A stretch of 64,000 nt of DNA from Terriglobia bacterium. GTDB taxonomy: Bacteria; Acidobacteriota; Terriglobia; Acidiferrales; UBA7541. Below the pieces are notes generated by a model. That model was not told where the DNA came from. It did not search any database and saw only the letters and a program-made list of their open reading frames with translations. Both the position numbers and the translations under genes were made by a program. Position 1 is the first letter of the stretch; each line of letters opens with the position of its first letter. Positions 36,509 to 46,014 of the stretch are shown here, piece by piece. Location of the stretch: contig JAIQEW010000003.1 of assembly GCA_020073605.1 (NCBI GenBank), positions 62,001-126,000 on the forward strand. Direction: 5' to 3'.

Positions 36509-36956
36509 TCCTGCTGCTCCTTCAGAGCTGGGTTGAAGTGCACAGCATTCCTTCCGTGCAGAATCAGCAATCGCTCTTCCAAAGGCCACGCGTCTCGCGG
36601 CGCCCGCGGCCTCCGCACATTTCTTGCGGAGTTCGCGCGCCCGTTTAATTCGCCAAACAGCTGCGCGACGACCAACTCCTTTGTAAACAACAAAGGTTTT
36701 TCTGCTATCTCGGGTGAGTGGCGACGATTACCCGATTCGCACGCGAAGGATTTTCGCGTGTGGCCTGTTTCGGACGGGAATACTAGACCAAGCCAAGGGC
36801 AAATGGATAGTGCAATTTCGAGGTATGTGCTCTAGTTATGCAACTCTTTGCACGGGGTATAGGACTACGCACCTGCCCACGACTGCGCGCTCTCTTGAGC
36901 GGATGCGCCCAACCCAACGCGGGAGTTGAATCCGCGCGGACGGTACTGCCACGCTG
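36509..36956. other. Spacer between PilZ gene and NtrC-type gene
   Basis: I see no gene here. It holds the leader of the PilZ gene and the downstream region of the sigma-54 response regulator. Open frames present are short and lack coding character. Confidence 0.4.
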
Positions 36957-38474
36957 CTATGAGCCGCGAACGGACGCGAGCGGAACCTCTTCCTTGAAGG
37001 TTTCCTTCGCGACGGCTTCTTTGGCGGCTGCTTCTCGCGCAGCAGCGGCTGCTTTCGCTGCCGTGGATCGCGACCCGCGGCCGGAATCGAGATTGAACTG
37101 GCGCATCTTGTAGAGCAGCGCCTTGTAGCTGATTCCCAGCATGCGCGCCGCGTCCTTCCGGCACCAGTTCGTCTTCTCGAGCGCATCGGCGATCGCTTCC
37201 ATCTCCGCTTCGTCCTTCAAGCCGCGCACGAGGGCCTTGAGTCCCTGCTCTTTCGGCACCGGCGTTTCCTCGCGCGGAGCGATGCGTTGCTGCTGGCTCG
37301 TCATCTCGAGGAGTTCGCGGAAGCTGCCCTCGTCGTCCTCGAGAATCACGTAGCGCTTGACGAAATTCTCAAGCTCGCGCAGGTTTCCGGGCCACTGGTA
37401 CCGCATCGCCGCTTCCAGCAGGTTCTTCGACGGTTCGGGCGACGACTTCTGGTACTTCTCGCTGTACTTGATCATGAAATGGCGAAGCAGAAGCGGAATT
37501 TCAGAGGTCCGCTCGCGCAGCGGCGGGATATGAAGGGAGAGGACGTTCAATCGATAGTAGAGGTCCTCGCGGAACCGGCCGGTGCGCATCGCTTCCTTGA
37601 CGTCCATATTCGTCGCGGCGAGCACGCGGACATCGACGTTCACCACCGCGCGTCCTCCCAGGCGCGAAAACTGGCCGTCCTGCAACACGTGGAGAAGTTT
37701 CGCCTGGAGATGAGTGCTCATCTCCGCGATCTCGTCGAGGAAGATGGTGCCCTTGTTCGCAAGCTCGAACTTCCCGGGCTTTGCGCGCACGGCTCCCGTA
37801 AACGCGCCCTGTTCGTAGCCGAAAAGCTCCGATTCGAGCAGTTCCCCCGGCAGCGCCGCGCAATTCACTTTGATGAAGGGCTGCTGCTGGCGCTTCGAGC
37901 GCAGATGGATCATCCGCGCGACCACTTCTTTTCCGACTCCGCTTTCGCCGCTGATGAAAATCGGCACGTCCACCGGGGCGATCTGCAAAATCTGCTGGCG
38001 GATCTTGAGCATTTGCGGGCTGGCCGCCAGGAACGAAATATCCTCGGTCAGGGCCTCGCAGTATTCCCTCAGAGCCTGGTTTTCCTGGCGGAGCTGCTGC
38101 TTCTGCTGGCACTTCAAGAACGCCGCGTCGAGCTCCGGCTTTTCGAACGGCTTGGTCAGGTAATCGAGCGCGCCTAGGCGGATCGCTTCCACCACCGTAT
38201 TCACTTCGTTGCTGCACGAGAGCATGATCACGTTGAGCGAGCGGTCCACTTGCATCAATTGCCGCAGCGTCTCGAGGCCGTCCATCTCGGGCATTAGCAC
38301 GTCGAGAATGATGAAGTTCGGCCGTTCTCCTTCACCGATGCGCTGGAGGGCTTCCTTCCCGCTCGGCAAGGTTTCGACCTCGAAGCCGTCGACTTCCAGC
38401 AGCGTCCGGAGATACTTCCGGATGCTCTGCTCGTCGTCCACCACCATGATCTTTTCTTTTTGCTTTATTGCCAT
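36957..38474 (-). CDS. NtrC-family sigma-54 response regulator
   Basis: This 505-residue protein has a receiver (IMVVDDEQS acidic pair Asp13/Asp14, phospho-acceptor Asp58 in FIILDVLMPEMDG, conserved Lys in YLTKPFEKP), an AAA+ domain (GESGVGKEVVARM, GAFTGA, FLDEIAEM) and a C-terminal Fis-type HTH (RKDAARMLGISYKALLYKM). The tail after the HTH is Ala/Lys-rich. It lies 37 bp downstream of a histidine kinase gene in the same direction, so they form a two-component pair. Target promoters would be sigma-54 type. Confidence 0.9.
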   Translation of the reverse strand: MAIKQKEKIMVVDDEQSIRKYLRTLLEVDGFEVETLPSGKEALQRIGEGERPNFIILDVLMPEMDGLETLRQLMQVDRSLNVIMLSCSNEVNTVVEAIRLGALDYLTKPFEKPELDAAFLKCQQKQQLRQENQALREYCEALTEDISFLAASPQMLKIRQQILQIAPVDVPIFISGESGVGKEVVARMIHLRSKRQQQPFIKVNCAALPGELLESELFGYEQGAFTGAVRAKPGKFELANKGTIFLDEIAEMSTHLQAKLLHVLQDGQFSRLGGRAVVNVDVRVLAATNMDVKEAMRTGRFREDLYYRLNVLSLHIPPLRERTSEIPLLLRHFMIKYSEKYQKSSPEPSKNLLEAAMRYQWPGNLRELENFVKRYVILEDDEGSFRELLEMTSQQQRIAPREETPVPKEQGLKALVRGLKDEAEMEAIADALEKTNWCRKDAARMLGISYKALLYKMRQFNLDSGRGSRSTAAKAAAAAREAAAKEAVAKETFKEEVPLASVRGS

Positions 38475-38511
38475 CGTTTTTTCCTGTGAAGCGGCTTTGT
38501 TCCGCTTTCGC

Positions 38512-39717
38512 TTACTCGACGTAGATGGGCAGCAGGAAGGAAAATGAACTTCCGCGGCCCATTTCGCTATCCACCCAGACTTTCCCGCGATGCGCCTGGA
38601 TCAATCGTTTCGTGATCGCGAGCCCAAGCCCCATACCCGAGGATGAAGGATCGACGCGCACGAACTCCTCGAAAATTTCCTGATGAAACTCCGCCGCGAT
38701 TCCGGTGCCCGTGTCCGTCACGGTGACCAGAATGCTGTTCGGGCGGTCGCCATTCCAGCGGCGCCGCTCCTCCGAAGGAGACGCTTCGGCGAGACGCCGT
38801 TCCCAGAAGTGCGGCTGGGCGCGCAAGGTCACGCTGCCGCCTTGCGGCGTGTGCTTGAGCGCGTTGTCCAGCAGGTTCACCATGCACTGCTGCACTTTCT
38901 GGTAATCGAATCTGAACGGCGGCAGGGCGTCGTGAACTTGGATGTCGAGGCGCACGTTGGCGCGTTGGAATGCGTCTTGCCAGCGGCCGGCCATGTCGCT
39001 GATGCAGTCTCGCAGATCGTTTTCGTGCAATTGCAGCACGAGCTTGCCGCTTTCCAGCGCCGAGTAGTTCAGGAACATCGAGACGACGCGCACCAAACGG
39101 TCGCAGCTTTCCTTCGATTCCTTTAGGATTTCGCGCTGCCGTTCACTGAGCTTTCCAAGCGAGCCGGTGAGCAGCATCTCGTAGTAGCCCTTCATCACGG
39201 CGAGGGGCGTCTTCAATTCATGCGCGGCGGACGCGAGGAACACGGTCTTCTGCTGGTTCGCTTCCTGTAAACGCAGATACGCGGCCAGAAGATTCCGGTA
39301 GGTGGTTTCCCGCTCCTGCATCAGCTCCTGGACCGTTTGGCGCATTTCCGCCTCGTCCGAGGCAGGTTCAGGGGCAGACGGCTCGATGAAGACTGCCAGC
39401 CAGTCGGGTTCGGGCAGCCAGCGAATCCGGGCACGGCACTTGGTTTCCGCGGGCTCGATGGAGAGGCTCACTTCCTGCTCGCCGCCTTCCAGTTGGCGGA
39501 GGACTTCCTTGCGATCGGCGTGTAGAACGTCCTGAAAAAGATTGAGCGCCGGTTTGGCGTGCAATCCTTGCGCGCGCAGCCTGTCTTGGGCGTGCAAATT
39601 GCTGAAGAGAATCTGGCCGGCGCGATCCGACACCAGAAGGGGGCGATCGAGGGCGTCGAGGACGCTGGCAACCAGTTGAAAGCTCGCCTGGCCGGCCGCC
39701 TGCTTTTCGAGCGTCAT
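38512..39717 (-). CDS. Soluble PAS histidine kinase, partner of the NtrC-type regulator
   Basis: This roughly 401-residue kinase has a PAS-like sensor (LDRPLLVSDRAGQILFSN), a coiled coil, the H-box AAHELKTPLAVMKGYY, the N-box VNLLDNALKHTPQGG and the G boxes VTDTGTGIA and GMGLGLAITKRL. There is no membrane segment, so it senses a cytoplasmic signal. A TTG at 39834 would add 39 residues; I prefer the ATG at 39717, without a strong ribosome site for either. The response-regulator gene follows. Confidence 0.87.
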   Translation of the reverse strand: MTLEKQAAGQASFQLVASVLDALDRPLLVSDRAGQILFSNLHAQDRLRAQGLHAKPALNLFQDVLHADRKEVLRQLEGGEQEVSLSIEPAETKCRARIRWLPEPDWLAVFIEPSAPEPASDEAEMRQTVQELMQERETTYRNLLAAYLRLQEANQQKTVFLASAAHELKTPLAVMKGYYEMLLTGSLGKLSERQREILKESKESCDRLVRVVSMFLNYSALESGKLVLQLHENDLRDCISDMAGRWQDAFQRANVRLDIQVHDALPPFRFDYQKVQQCMVNLLDNALKHTPQGGSVTLRAQPHFWERRLAEASPSEERRRWNGDRPNSILVTVTDTGTGIAAEFHQEIFEEFVRVDPSSSGMGLGLAITKRLIQAHRGKVWVDSEMGRGSSFSFLLPIYVE

Positions 39718-40042
39718 GCTCTTCGGCAACTCGCCCTCCCAAGGCTTCCAATCGCGTGCAAAGACACCACTCTCGTGCTTACCCCGTAAATCGAGTGGAA
39801 TCGTCTGAGGATCGGTATGCTCGCAAAGCGTCAAAAAAGTGTCAATGGTAAATGCGTCCTACGTTTGCACAATCCCGGAAGTGAATTGGCGCAATTTTGC
39901 ATATTCCGGTTCTCTACGGGTCAGCGCGGCCGATCAGGGAATCCATATCTACTTGATAATAAGTAGCTTACGAAATTGGCTGGGAACTATGCAGACTTGC
40001 ATTCAAATTGCGGTTCAATTTGGTACTACTACTTGGGTACCA
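39718..40042. other. Divergent control region of kinase and PilZ genes
   Basis: This AT-richer stretch holds an inverted repeat, CTACTT / AAGTAG (39949-39966), that could be an operator. A sigma-54-like element at 39886-39901 is one base short between its GG and GC and was not accepted. Confidence 0.4.
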
Positions 40043-40405
40043 ATGAGCGTTAGAGAAAACGCTGTCCATCACAAGTTAGGGGTGCCACCGCTGGACGATG
40101 AACGTCGGCGCGTTCAGCGGATTCGTCTCCAAGTGCCGCTCTTCATCCGTGGCAGGGATGAGCAGGGAGAGCAGTTCATGGAGCTGGCCAAAACGCTGGA
40201 TATCAGCGCTTTGGGCGCTTTTATTACGAGTCCTCGGCCGCTTTCCATCAACGGTTACGTCACGCTGACAATTCCCGCTCCTTCGATTACTTCGTCGGGC
40301 CTGGTTCCTGCCGGGATGCCGCCGATTCAGGCGAGAGTTAAGCGCCAGCAGGAAGCCGGCGACGTGTACCTCGCAGGCGTTGAATTCCTCAAGCCAATCG
40401 GCTAA
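40043..40405 (+). CDS. PilZ domain protein
   Basis: This 120-residue protein is a single PilZ domain with RRVQRIRLQVPL (RxxxR) and DISALGAFI (DxSxxG), both intact. I start it at the ATG at 40043 (MSVRENAVHH), since the longer open frame reads through AT-rich control DNA. It precedes the GGDEF-PilZ gene by 260 bp in the same direction. It likely binds c-di-GMP made by such cyclases. Confidence 0.78.
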   Translation: MSVRENAVHHKLGVPPLDDERRRVQRIRLQVPLFIRGRDEQGEQFMELAKTLDISALGAFITSPRPLSINGYVTLTIPAPSITSSGLVPAGMPPIQARVKRQQEAGDVYLAGVEFLKPIG

Positions 40406-40665
40406 CAATTTTCCACAGTCTCAACTTTTGCGACCTGCAGCATCCTGGGCATAAAGTGGAATCCCCTTTCACTTTTTCACACCGCAGCCCGAATTTCCCG
40501 CAGGGGTCCGTGAGCACCGGCCTAATCTTCTTCTCAGCAACAACTTACAGATGTGTTTCGAGCTGATTGTCGTATGGGATTTGGACTGCCTCGTGCTACA
40601 AAATAAGCGTCCCCGCAGGTTGTCCTTGATTTCAGGTTAGGCTAAAAGTAAATCGGAACCTATTG

Positions 40666-41868
40666 ATGCCTCAGCCCGGCGAAGCTTTCGAGCCGCAGCC
40701 ATCAGCGGAAGACTCTTTTCTGGATTTGTTGGTTGAGACCCTCGACGGTCTCGACGAATCCGTCCGTGGACAATTCCTGCGGCAATTTTTCCGCACCGTT
40801 TCGCAGATCGATTTCACCGAGGTACAGAGCAACGAATACTGGACGCGCATCCTCGATCGGCGCCGCCAGCTTTCCGAGAGCCTCGGAAAGAAAGTTTCCC
40901 TCAAAACCGCGATGGTGGATGTGCTGTCGTCCGCCAATGTTCTGCGCGTTCCCATCCTGATCGAATACGACGAATTCAAGAAGCTGCAGATCAATGCCGC
41001 CACCGACGCTCTGACGGGCCTCTACAATCGCCGGCTCTTCGATGAATACTGCGACAAGGAATTGAATCGCGCAAAGCGCTACGGCCAGCAGCTTGCAGTC
41101 GTCATCCTCGATTTGCACAAGCTCAAGGAAGTGAACGATCGCTACGGGCATTTGCAGGGCGATCATGTACTGCAAATCGCCGCCACCACCCTGCGCAAGA
41201 CTCTGCGCGCCTCCGACTTCGCGTTTCGCATCGGCGGGGATGAGTTCGCGCTGCTCCTGCCGCAAACGGACCCCGAACAAGCCGTCACTCTTTGCCGCCG
41301 CGTTCGCGCCCAATACGAAAGCGAATTGCGCCCGCTCAAGGTCGACGTAGGAGTCACGCTCGATTTCGGTGTGGCGGTCCACCCGCAGGATGGCGATCAG
41401 AAAAGTGAGCTGCTGGGCCTGGCGGATAAGCGCCTGTATGAACTGAAGCATTCGGGCCGCGCGCCTTCGCGCGTGATTCCGCTCGAAACGCATCCTCCGC
41501 GCGAAGCAGCTCCCGCCGCGCCTCCTCCGAGAGCTGCTGCGGCCGCTGCCGCCTCTGCACCTGCCGGGCCGACCGTTGTTCCAAGCCCCGCGCCGCCGAG
41601 CGAGCAGCGAAAATGGGAGCGCGTGTCACTCGCCGGAACCAAAGCCCACGCCGTACTTGCAGAAATCGGCCAGACGAGCACGAAAGTGATCGACCTCAGC
41701 TATGGCGGCGTTGCCCTCCAGCTCGAAAGCGCCGAAGCCCTATCCAATCAATTTAACGCCGTCCTGCACGTGCCGATTCTCCCGCCGGTGCGCGTCGTTC
41801 TCCGCAAGATCTACACGCTGCGGACGGAAAGCGGCGGCACGCGCGTCGGCTGCGCCTTCGTCTCCTAG
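40666..41868 (+). CDS. Diguanylate cyclase with C-terminal PilZ domain
   Basis: This 400-residue protein has an N-terminal helical region of unknown type (1-105), a GGDEF domain (106-265) with intact GGDEF at 190-194 and an inhibitory I-site RASD at 181-184, a Pro/Ala-rich linker and a C-terminal PilZ domain (about 315-400; RKWERV and DLSYGGVAL). It should make c-di-GMP and bind it in two places, which suggests feedback control. The start is the ATG at 40666, next to a TTG at 40663. No membrane segment is present. Confidence 0.88.
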   Translation: MPQPGEAFEPQPSAEDSFLDLLVETLDGLDESVRGQFLRQFFRTVSQIDFTEVQSNEYWTRILDRRRQLSESLGKKVSLKTAMVDVLSSANVLRVPILIEYDEFKKLQINAATDALTGLYNRRLFDEYCDKELNRAKRYGQQLAVVILDLHKLKEVNDRYGHLQGDHVLQIAATTLRKTLRASDFAFRIGGDEFALLLPQTDPEQAVTLCRRVRAQYESELRPLKVDVGVTLDFGVAVHPQDGDQKSELLGLADKRLYELKHSGRAPSRVIPLETHPPREAAPAAPPPRAAAAAAASAPAGPTVVPSPAPPSEQRKWERVSLAGTKAHAVLAEIGQTSTKVIDLSYGGVALQLESAEALSNQFNAVLHVPILPPVRVVLRKIYTLRTESGGTRVGCAFVS

Positions 41869-41908
41869 CTTCAATTTCCGGTCCGAGCGCTCAATCTACT
41901 TTCGATTT

Positions 41909-42877
41909 TCACATTCCGGCTGGCTGTGCGGGAGATTCGTGCGCGGCGAAAAATGCTTTCTTGCGGGTCACAATGAACCAAAGCTGCACTCCGACGAAGA
42001 GAACGCCAAAGACCAGCCCAGACCAGATATAGAAATTTACGGGCACCGCAAGCTGAACTTCCGGCAGGCCCATCCGGATCCGGACCAGCGACATCGCCTC
42101 ATCGAATCGGGCCTGCCTGCCCGGTATGAGGACGGAAATCAGAGCGTTGGCGACACCAAATGACAGCCCGCAGACTGTGAGAATCCATGCCCAGCGCCTG
42201 AGCTTCAATAGTCCCGCACCAGCAACGATCTGAAAGGCGCACCATCCGAGTAGGTAGAGGAAAGAATGCCACCCGGCCAGCACGAAGGCGCCGAAGAGCA
42301 CCGGGAAACGCAAAAACGAAAATGGCAGGCCGATCGTTCCGCTGACCAGCAACACCCAGCCGACGATCGTGATGCTCAATGGCCGTGCCGGCGCGCCGGT
42401 CATTTCAACAGCGGATGTCGCGCCGTTTCGGAATTGATCCTTCACGCTTCGCTTGTTGAAAAAATACAGCCACCAGCCGCCAATCGCCGCGGGAATTGCA
42501 TAGAAGATCACTAGAAAAAGTTTCACGAAGAGAGCGAAGTTCGCCGGCATGCCTTGCGGTGCGGGCAAAGGCATCAACGGGATGACCAGAAGAGCGGGCA
42601 GAGTGAAAAACAGCAGGATCCCGCTGAAGACCAGCATTGAGATCCTCGCCCACCCACGAAGACGCAGAAGGCCGATTCCCGAAAAGATCCCCCAGACTGC
42701 AAACGCGATTTCAAGAATGGCGACACCGACCATGACGTAACGCATGAACGGAGGCTGAGCGGGAGTGTTTCGGAAGGTGAAGAAAGCGAGTGCCGAAAAA
42801 CACGCGAGAAGCAGCGTAAGCCCGCTGCCGATGAAGACCAGAACCGCCGAAGCCGTCACACCGCCTGATCGCTCCAT
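41909..42877 (-). CDS. Polytopic membrane protein of unknown function
   Basis: This 322-residue protein has about eight hydrophobic segments in two similar halves of four, each with a GLLRLRGWARI / GLLKLRRWAWIL-type loop. It looks like an internal duplication. I do not recognise a family with confidence. GGAGG lies 6 bp upstream of the ATG. It lies between the GGDEF gene (convergent) and the CHAD gene (divergent). Transport or a structural membrane role is possible. Confidence 0.65.
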   Translation of the reverse strand: MERSGGVTASAVLVFIGSGLTLLLACFSALAFFTFRNTPAQPPFMRYVMVGVAILEIAFAVWGIFSGIGLLRLRGWARISMLVFSGILLFFTLPALLVIPLMPLPAPQGMPANFALFVKLFLVIFYAIPAAIGGWWLYFFNKRSVKDQFRNGATSAVEMTGAPARPLSITIVGWVLLVSGTIGLPFSFLRFPVLFGAFVLAGWHSFLYLLGWCAFQIVAGAGLLKLRRWAWILTVCGLSFGVANALISVLIPGRQARFDEAMSLVRIRMGLPEVQLAVPVNFYIWSGLVFGVLFVGVQLWFIVTRKKAFFAAHESPAQPAGM

Positions 42878-43050
42878 AGGGCGCCTCCGGGGAATTTTGC
42901 GGGAGTATATATCCCCCGCAGTCCACTCTGAAATAAACCTGACCTCACAGCCGGGTCAATTCGTGGCCAACCTTCGCCCGCTGGAAAAATCCTCTTCGCC
43001 GGGTTACCATACTGCTTCCGTTCTGACCCTCCGGATCGAGTGAAAGCCCC

Positions 43051-43944
43051 ATGGCGCTCACGATTCCATTGCCCACCGGCATCGCCGCAAAGAGCATCGG
43101 ACTCGAAGTCTGGATGGATCGCGTCCTTGAGAGAGCGAATTTGGTGCGTCGCGGCTGGGACGCCGACGATGTTCACGATTTGCGCGTCGCGCTCCGCCGC
43201 TGCCGGACGATGGCCGACGCGCTAAGCGAAGTCAACCCCGGCCCGGGATGGCGCAAGCTCAAGAAAGCCAGCGGCGACCTCTTCCGCGCCCTCGGCGACT
43301 TGCGCGACGCGCAGGTGGAGAGGTCCTGGGTGAAGAAGCTCGGGCCGCCGCGCGACCCCGTGCGAAAGCAGCTGCTGCGGACGCTCGCCGGCCAGGAGAG
43401 GCTGCATCGCGAAAAAGCGGAGCGCGCGCTCGATCAATTCGACCGCAAGGCGTGGAAGAAGCTCACGCGCAAGCTGGCGTCGAAGGCGCGATTCTTCCCC
43501 ATGGAGAGCGTCGTTTTTCAGCGCCTGGCTCTCGCGCAACTCAACACTGCCGGTGACCTGTTTCAAAAGGCCCGCAAGAGCCGCAGCGCCATTGCCTGGC
43601 ATCGTTTGCGGATCGGCATCAAGCGGTTCCGCTACATCGTTGAAAATTTTCTGCCGCAGCGTTCGGAGGTTTGGGGCGACGATCTGAGGCGGATGCAGGA
43701 TCTGCTCGGCGACGTGCACGATCTGGACGTGCTCCGCGGCCGGATACGCCGCAGCGCCTCCAAACTCAGTCCCGCGATTCAAAAGGAATGGATCGATCGA
43801 ATTGATGCAAAGCGGAAGGCTTTGCTGCAGGAATTCCTTCAGATAAGCGCCGGTCCCAATTCCCCCTGGCTCACCTGGCGCGCGGGATTTCAGTGGGGTC
43901 ACGCGCTCGTGGCCGCGCCGTTTCCCTCGCGGCGGACCGCGTAG
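43051..43944 (+). CDS. CHAD domain protein
   Basis: This 297-residue all-helical protein is a CHAD domain, with DVHDLRVALRRCRTM and WHRLRIGIKRFRYIVENF carrying the conserved His and the basic residues that bind polyphosphate in this family. CHAD proteins localise on polyphosphate granules. It converges on the SixA/Ppx/kinase operon with only 9 bp between the stop codons. This supports a shared polyphosphate-linked role (inference). Confidence 0.85.
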   Translation: MALTIPLPTGIAAKSIGLEVWMDRVLERANLVRRGWDADDVHDLRVALRRCRTMADALSEVNPGPGWRKLKKASGDLFRALGDLRDAQVERSWVKKLGPPRDPVRKQLLRTLAGQERLHREKAERALDQFDRKAWKKLTRKLASKARFFPMESVVFQRLALAQLNTAGDLFQKARKSRSAIAWHRLRIGIKRFRYIVENFLPQRSEVWGDDLRRMQDLLGDVHDLDVLRGRIRRSASKLSPAIQKEWIDRIDAKRKALLQEFLQISAGPNSPWLTWRAGFQWGHALVAAPFPSRRTA

Positions 43945-43953
43945 ACCACCCGC

Positions 43954-44448
43954 CTAATCGCCCATCTCGCGCAGCGCTTTCGGCGTCAAGTACCAGACCA
44001 GTTCCCACCGGCCATGCCCGCCGGCTTGTTCGAAGCAGGCCATCCCCGCCTTCTTCATCGCCGTGAAAGTGCCGCGCGCACCCGCCAGATGGGAGATCAG
44101 ATGATCGACGTGCGGCGCATGCCCGCAGAGCATCACTTCCTTCGCTCGCAGGCGGAAGATTTCGTTGAGGATCGTCGCGGGATTTTCGTTGGGCTTCAGC
44201 GCCTCGCTCACGCGAATCTTTTCCGGCGGGTAGCCGAGCGCCTCGGCCAGGATTTCGGCCGTCTGCGCCGCGCGCACGTAAGGGCTCGTGATCAATACGT
44301 CCGGCTTCGCGCCCAGAGCGCGCAGTCCGAGCGCCGCCGATCGCGTCTTCTGCACTCCACGCGCCGTCAGCGGCCGCTCCGCTTCGGGCGGGCATTTCGG
44401 ATCCAGCCGATCGACGGCGATCCCGTGGCGGACGATGTAGAGAATCAT
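43954..44448 (-). CDS. SixA-type phosphohistidine phosphatase
   Basis: This 164-residue protein is a histidine phosphatase: VRHGIAVDRLD (RHG, His8), ITSPYVRAAQTAEIL and VMLCGHAPHVDHL (second catalytic His). Its small size and lack of extra domains fit SixA. It lies 3 bp after the Ppx/GppA gene. In this cluster it might act on a phosphohistidine or on a small phosphorylated metabolite. Confidence 0.85.
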   Translation of the reverse strand: MILYIVRHGIAVDRLDPKCPPEAERPLTARGVQKTRSAALGLRALGAKPDVLITSPYVRAAQTAEILAEALGYPPEKIRVSEALKPNENPATILNEIFRLRAKEVMLCGHAPHVDHLISHLAGARGTFTAMKKAGMACFEQAGGHGRWELVWYLTPKALREMGD

Positions 44449-44451
44449 GGC

Positions 44452-46011
44452 CTACGCTACCTTTTCCCTTCGCTGATCCCGCCGGAATTCCGCCCGGAGG
44501 TGGAACTCCTTCTCGAACAGCCCGCACTTCCTCTCGAGCCCCGCGATGTCGAGTCGCGTGCCCTCCGTTGCGCGAATCAGGAACACGGCCCGGCGCCCGG
44601 CGATCTGCACGTCCACGCCCCCCACGCGCTGGGCGTGCTCCGATTCCAGCTTCTCCGCGATTCGCAGCAGCGAGGTGAGCAGCCGCACCTGCCGTCGCCG
44701 GTCGCCATCGAGTGACGAATACGACGCGTGCTCCACCTGCGGCTCGGACTTGCAGTTGTGATACCTCACCAGCGCTGCGACCATGTCGCGCCGCCAGCCG
44801 CGCAGCCCCGGAATCTCTCCGTAGCGCACCAGGTATTCGCCGTGCCGGTGGTGCGACTTGCGATGCACGAAATGCCCGATATCGTGCAGCAGCGAGGCCA
44901 TTTCGAGCACCAGCCGCTCCTCCGCTCCCATCTCGTGCATCGGGCGCAACTGGTCGAAAAGCGTGAGCGCGAGTTGCGCCACCTGATCCGCATGCTGCAA
45001 ATTGCAATCGTGGCGCCGCGCGAACCAGCGCACGCCGACCAGCAATTCTTCGGCGCGATCCTTCTCTTCCGCCGACGCGGCCACGCCCGAATACTGCTCG
45101 CCAACGAGATCGAGCAGCAGCCCTTCCCGCACTCCCACTCCGGGCACCATCATCGCGCGCAGGTCGAGCCATTTCGCCACCGTCGTCAGGATGATTGACG
45201 CGATTCCCATCACCTCCGCACGGTCGCGCCGCACGCGGAACGCGCGCATCCGTCCGGCCACATCCAGCCCCAGCAGCCTCCATCTCTGGTCCCGCAGCAG
45301 TCGCACATTGATCGAAGGAATCCGTCCCACCAGCGGCCCCGGAGCGAGCCGCACGAGCGCTTCGGCGTTTCCTCCGCACGCGATTGCGATCGCGCGCGAA
45401 AGCTTCGGCGGCGAGGGCATCGCGCTGCGCAGCAGCGCCAGCGTGTGAAGCTGAAGCCGTTTCGCGCTGTCTTCGTCGATCGCGCCTTCGATCGAATACG
45501 TTTCCTTCAGGCGGATCGTGCCGAGCGGGAGCGCGACGCGGTGTTGCAGCGCGCCGTCTTTGAAAAAATTCAACTCCAGGCTGCCGCCCCCGAGATCGAA
45601 AATCGCTCTCGGCTTTACACGTCCGCGGAGCGTCCATTGCACGGCCGAGCAGACCAGTCGCGCCTCCTCCTCGCTGCCGATCACTTCCAGCTCGATTCCG
45701 GATTTCCGCTGGATGCGCTCCATCAGCCGCCGGTAGTTGCGCGCCTCGCGCGCCGCGGCCGTCGCCACCGCGCGGTAGGCGATCACGTGATGGTGGTCCA
45801 TGCGGTCGCGGAAGTGGCGGAAGACGCGCGCCGCCCGCGAGATCGTGTCGTTGTCGAGCAGGTGCCGCGTGAACGCGTTGTGGCCCAGGCGCACCGCCGC
45901 GCGTTCTGTCTCGAGAATTTCGATGTTGTTGGGAGAAGTGGCGCGTGCGATGACCAGCCGGATCGCGTTCGATCCCGCGTCAATCGCCGCCAGTTGGACC
46001 GGTGCGGCCAC
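44452..46011 (-). CDS. Ppx/GppA phosphatase with HD-like domain
   Basis: This 519-residue exopolyphosphatase/pppGpp phosphatase family protein opens with LAAIDAGSNAIRLVIA (phosphate-1 loop) and has IFDLGGGSLEL (phosphate-2) and the catalytic Glu region GSEEEARLV. The C-terminal half has HD-type sequence (LLHDIGHFVHRKSHHRHGEY). It begins with GTG. It lies between the kinase-like and SixA genes in one direction. Substrates may be polyphosphate or (p)ppGpp. Confidence 0.88.
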   Translation of the reverse strand: MAAPVQLAAIDAGSNAIRLVIARATSPNNIEILETERAAVRLGHNAFTRHLLDNDTISRAARVFRHFRDRMDHHHVIAYRAVATAAAREARNYRRLMERIQRKSGIELEVIGSEEEARLVCSAVQWTLRGRVKPRAIFDLGGGSLELNFFKDGALQHRVALPLGTIRLKETYSIEGAIDEDSAKRLQLHTLALLRSAMPSPPKLSRAIAIACGGNAEALVRLAPGPLVGRIPSINVRLLRDQRWRLLGLDVAGRMRAFRVRRDRAEVMGIASIILTTVAKWLDLRAMMVPGVGVREGLLLDLVGEQYSGVAASAEEKDRAEELLVGVRWFARRHDCNLQHADQVAQLALTLFDQLRPMHEMGAEERLVLEMASLLHDIGHFVHRKSHHRHGEYLVRYGEIPGLRGWRRDMVAALVRYHNCKSEPQVEHASYSSLDGDRRRQVRLLTSLLRIAEKLESEHAQRVGGVDVQIAGRRAVFLIRATEGTRLDIAGLERKCGLFEKEFHLRAEFRRDQRREKVA

Positions 46012-46014
46012 TCT

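Noticed and set aside
39886..39901. Possible sigma-54 (-24/-12) promoter
   Set aside because: The spacing between GG and GC is one base too short for the consensus.
40406..40665. c-di-GMP riboswitch before the GGDEF-PilZ gene
   Set aside because: I looked for GEMM-type conserved blocks and did not find them.
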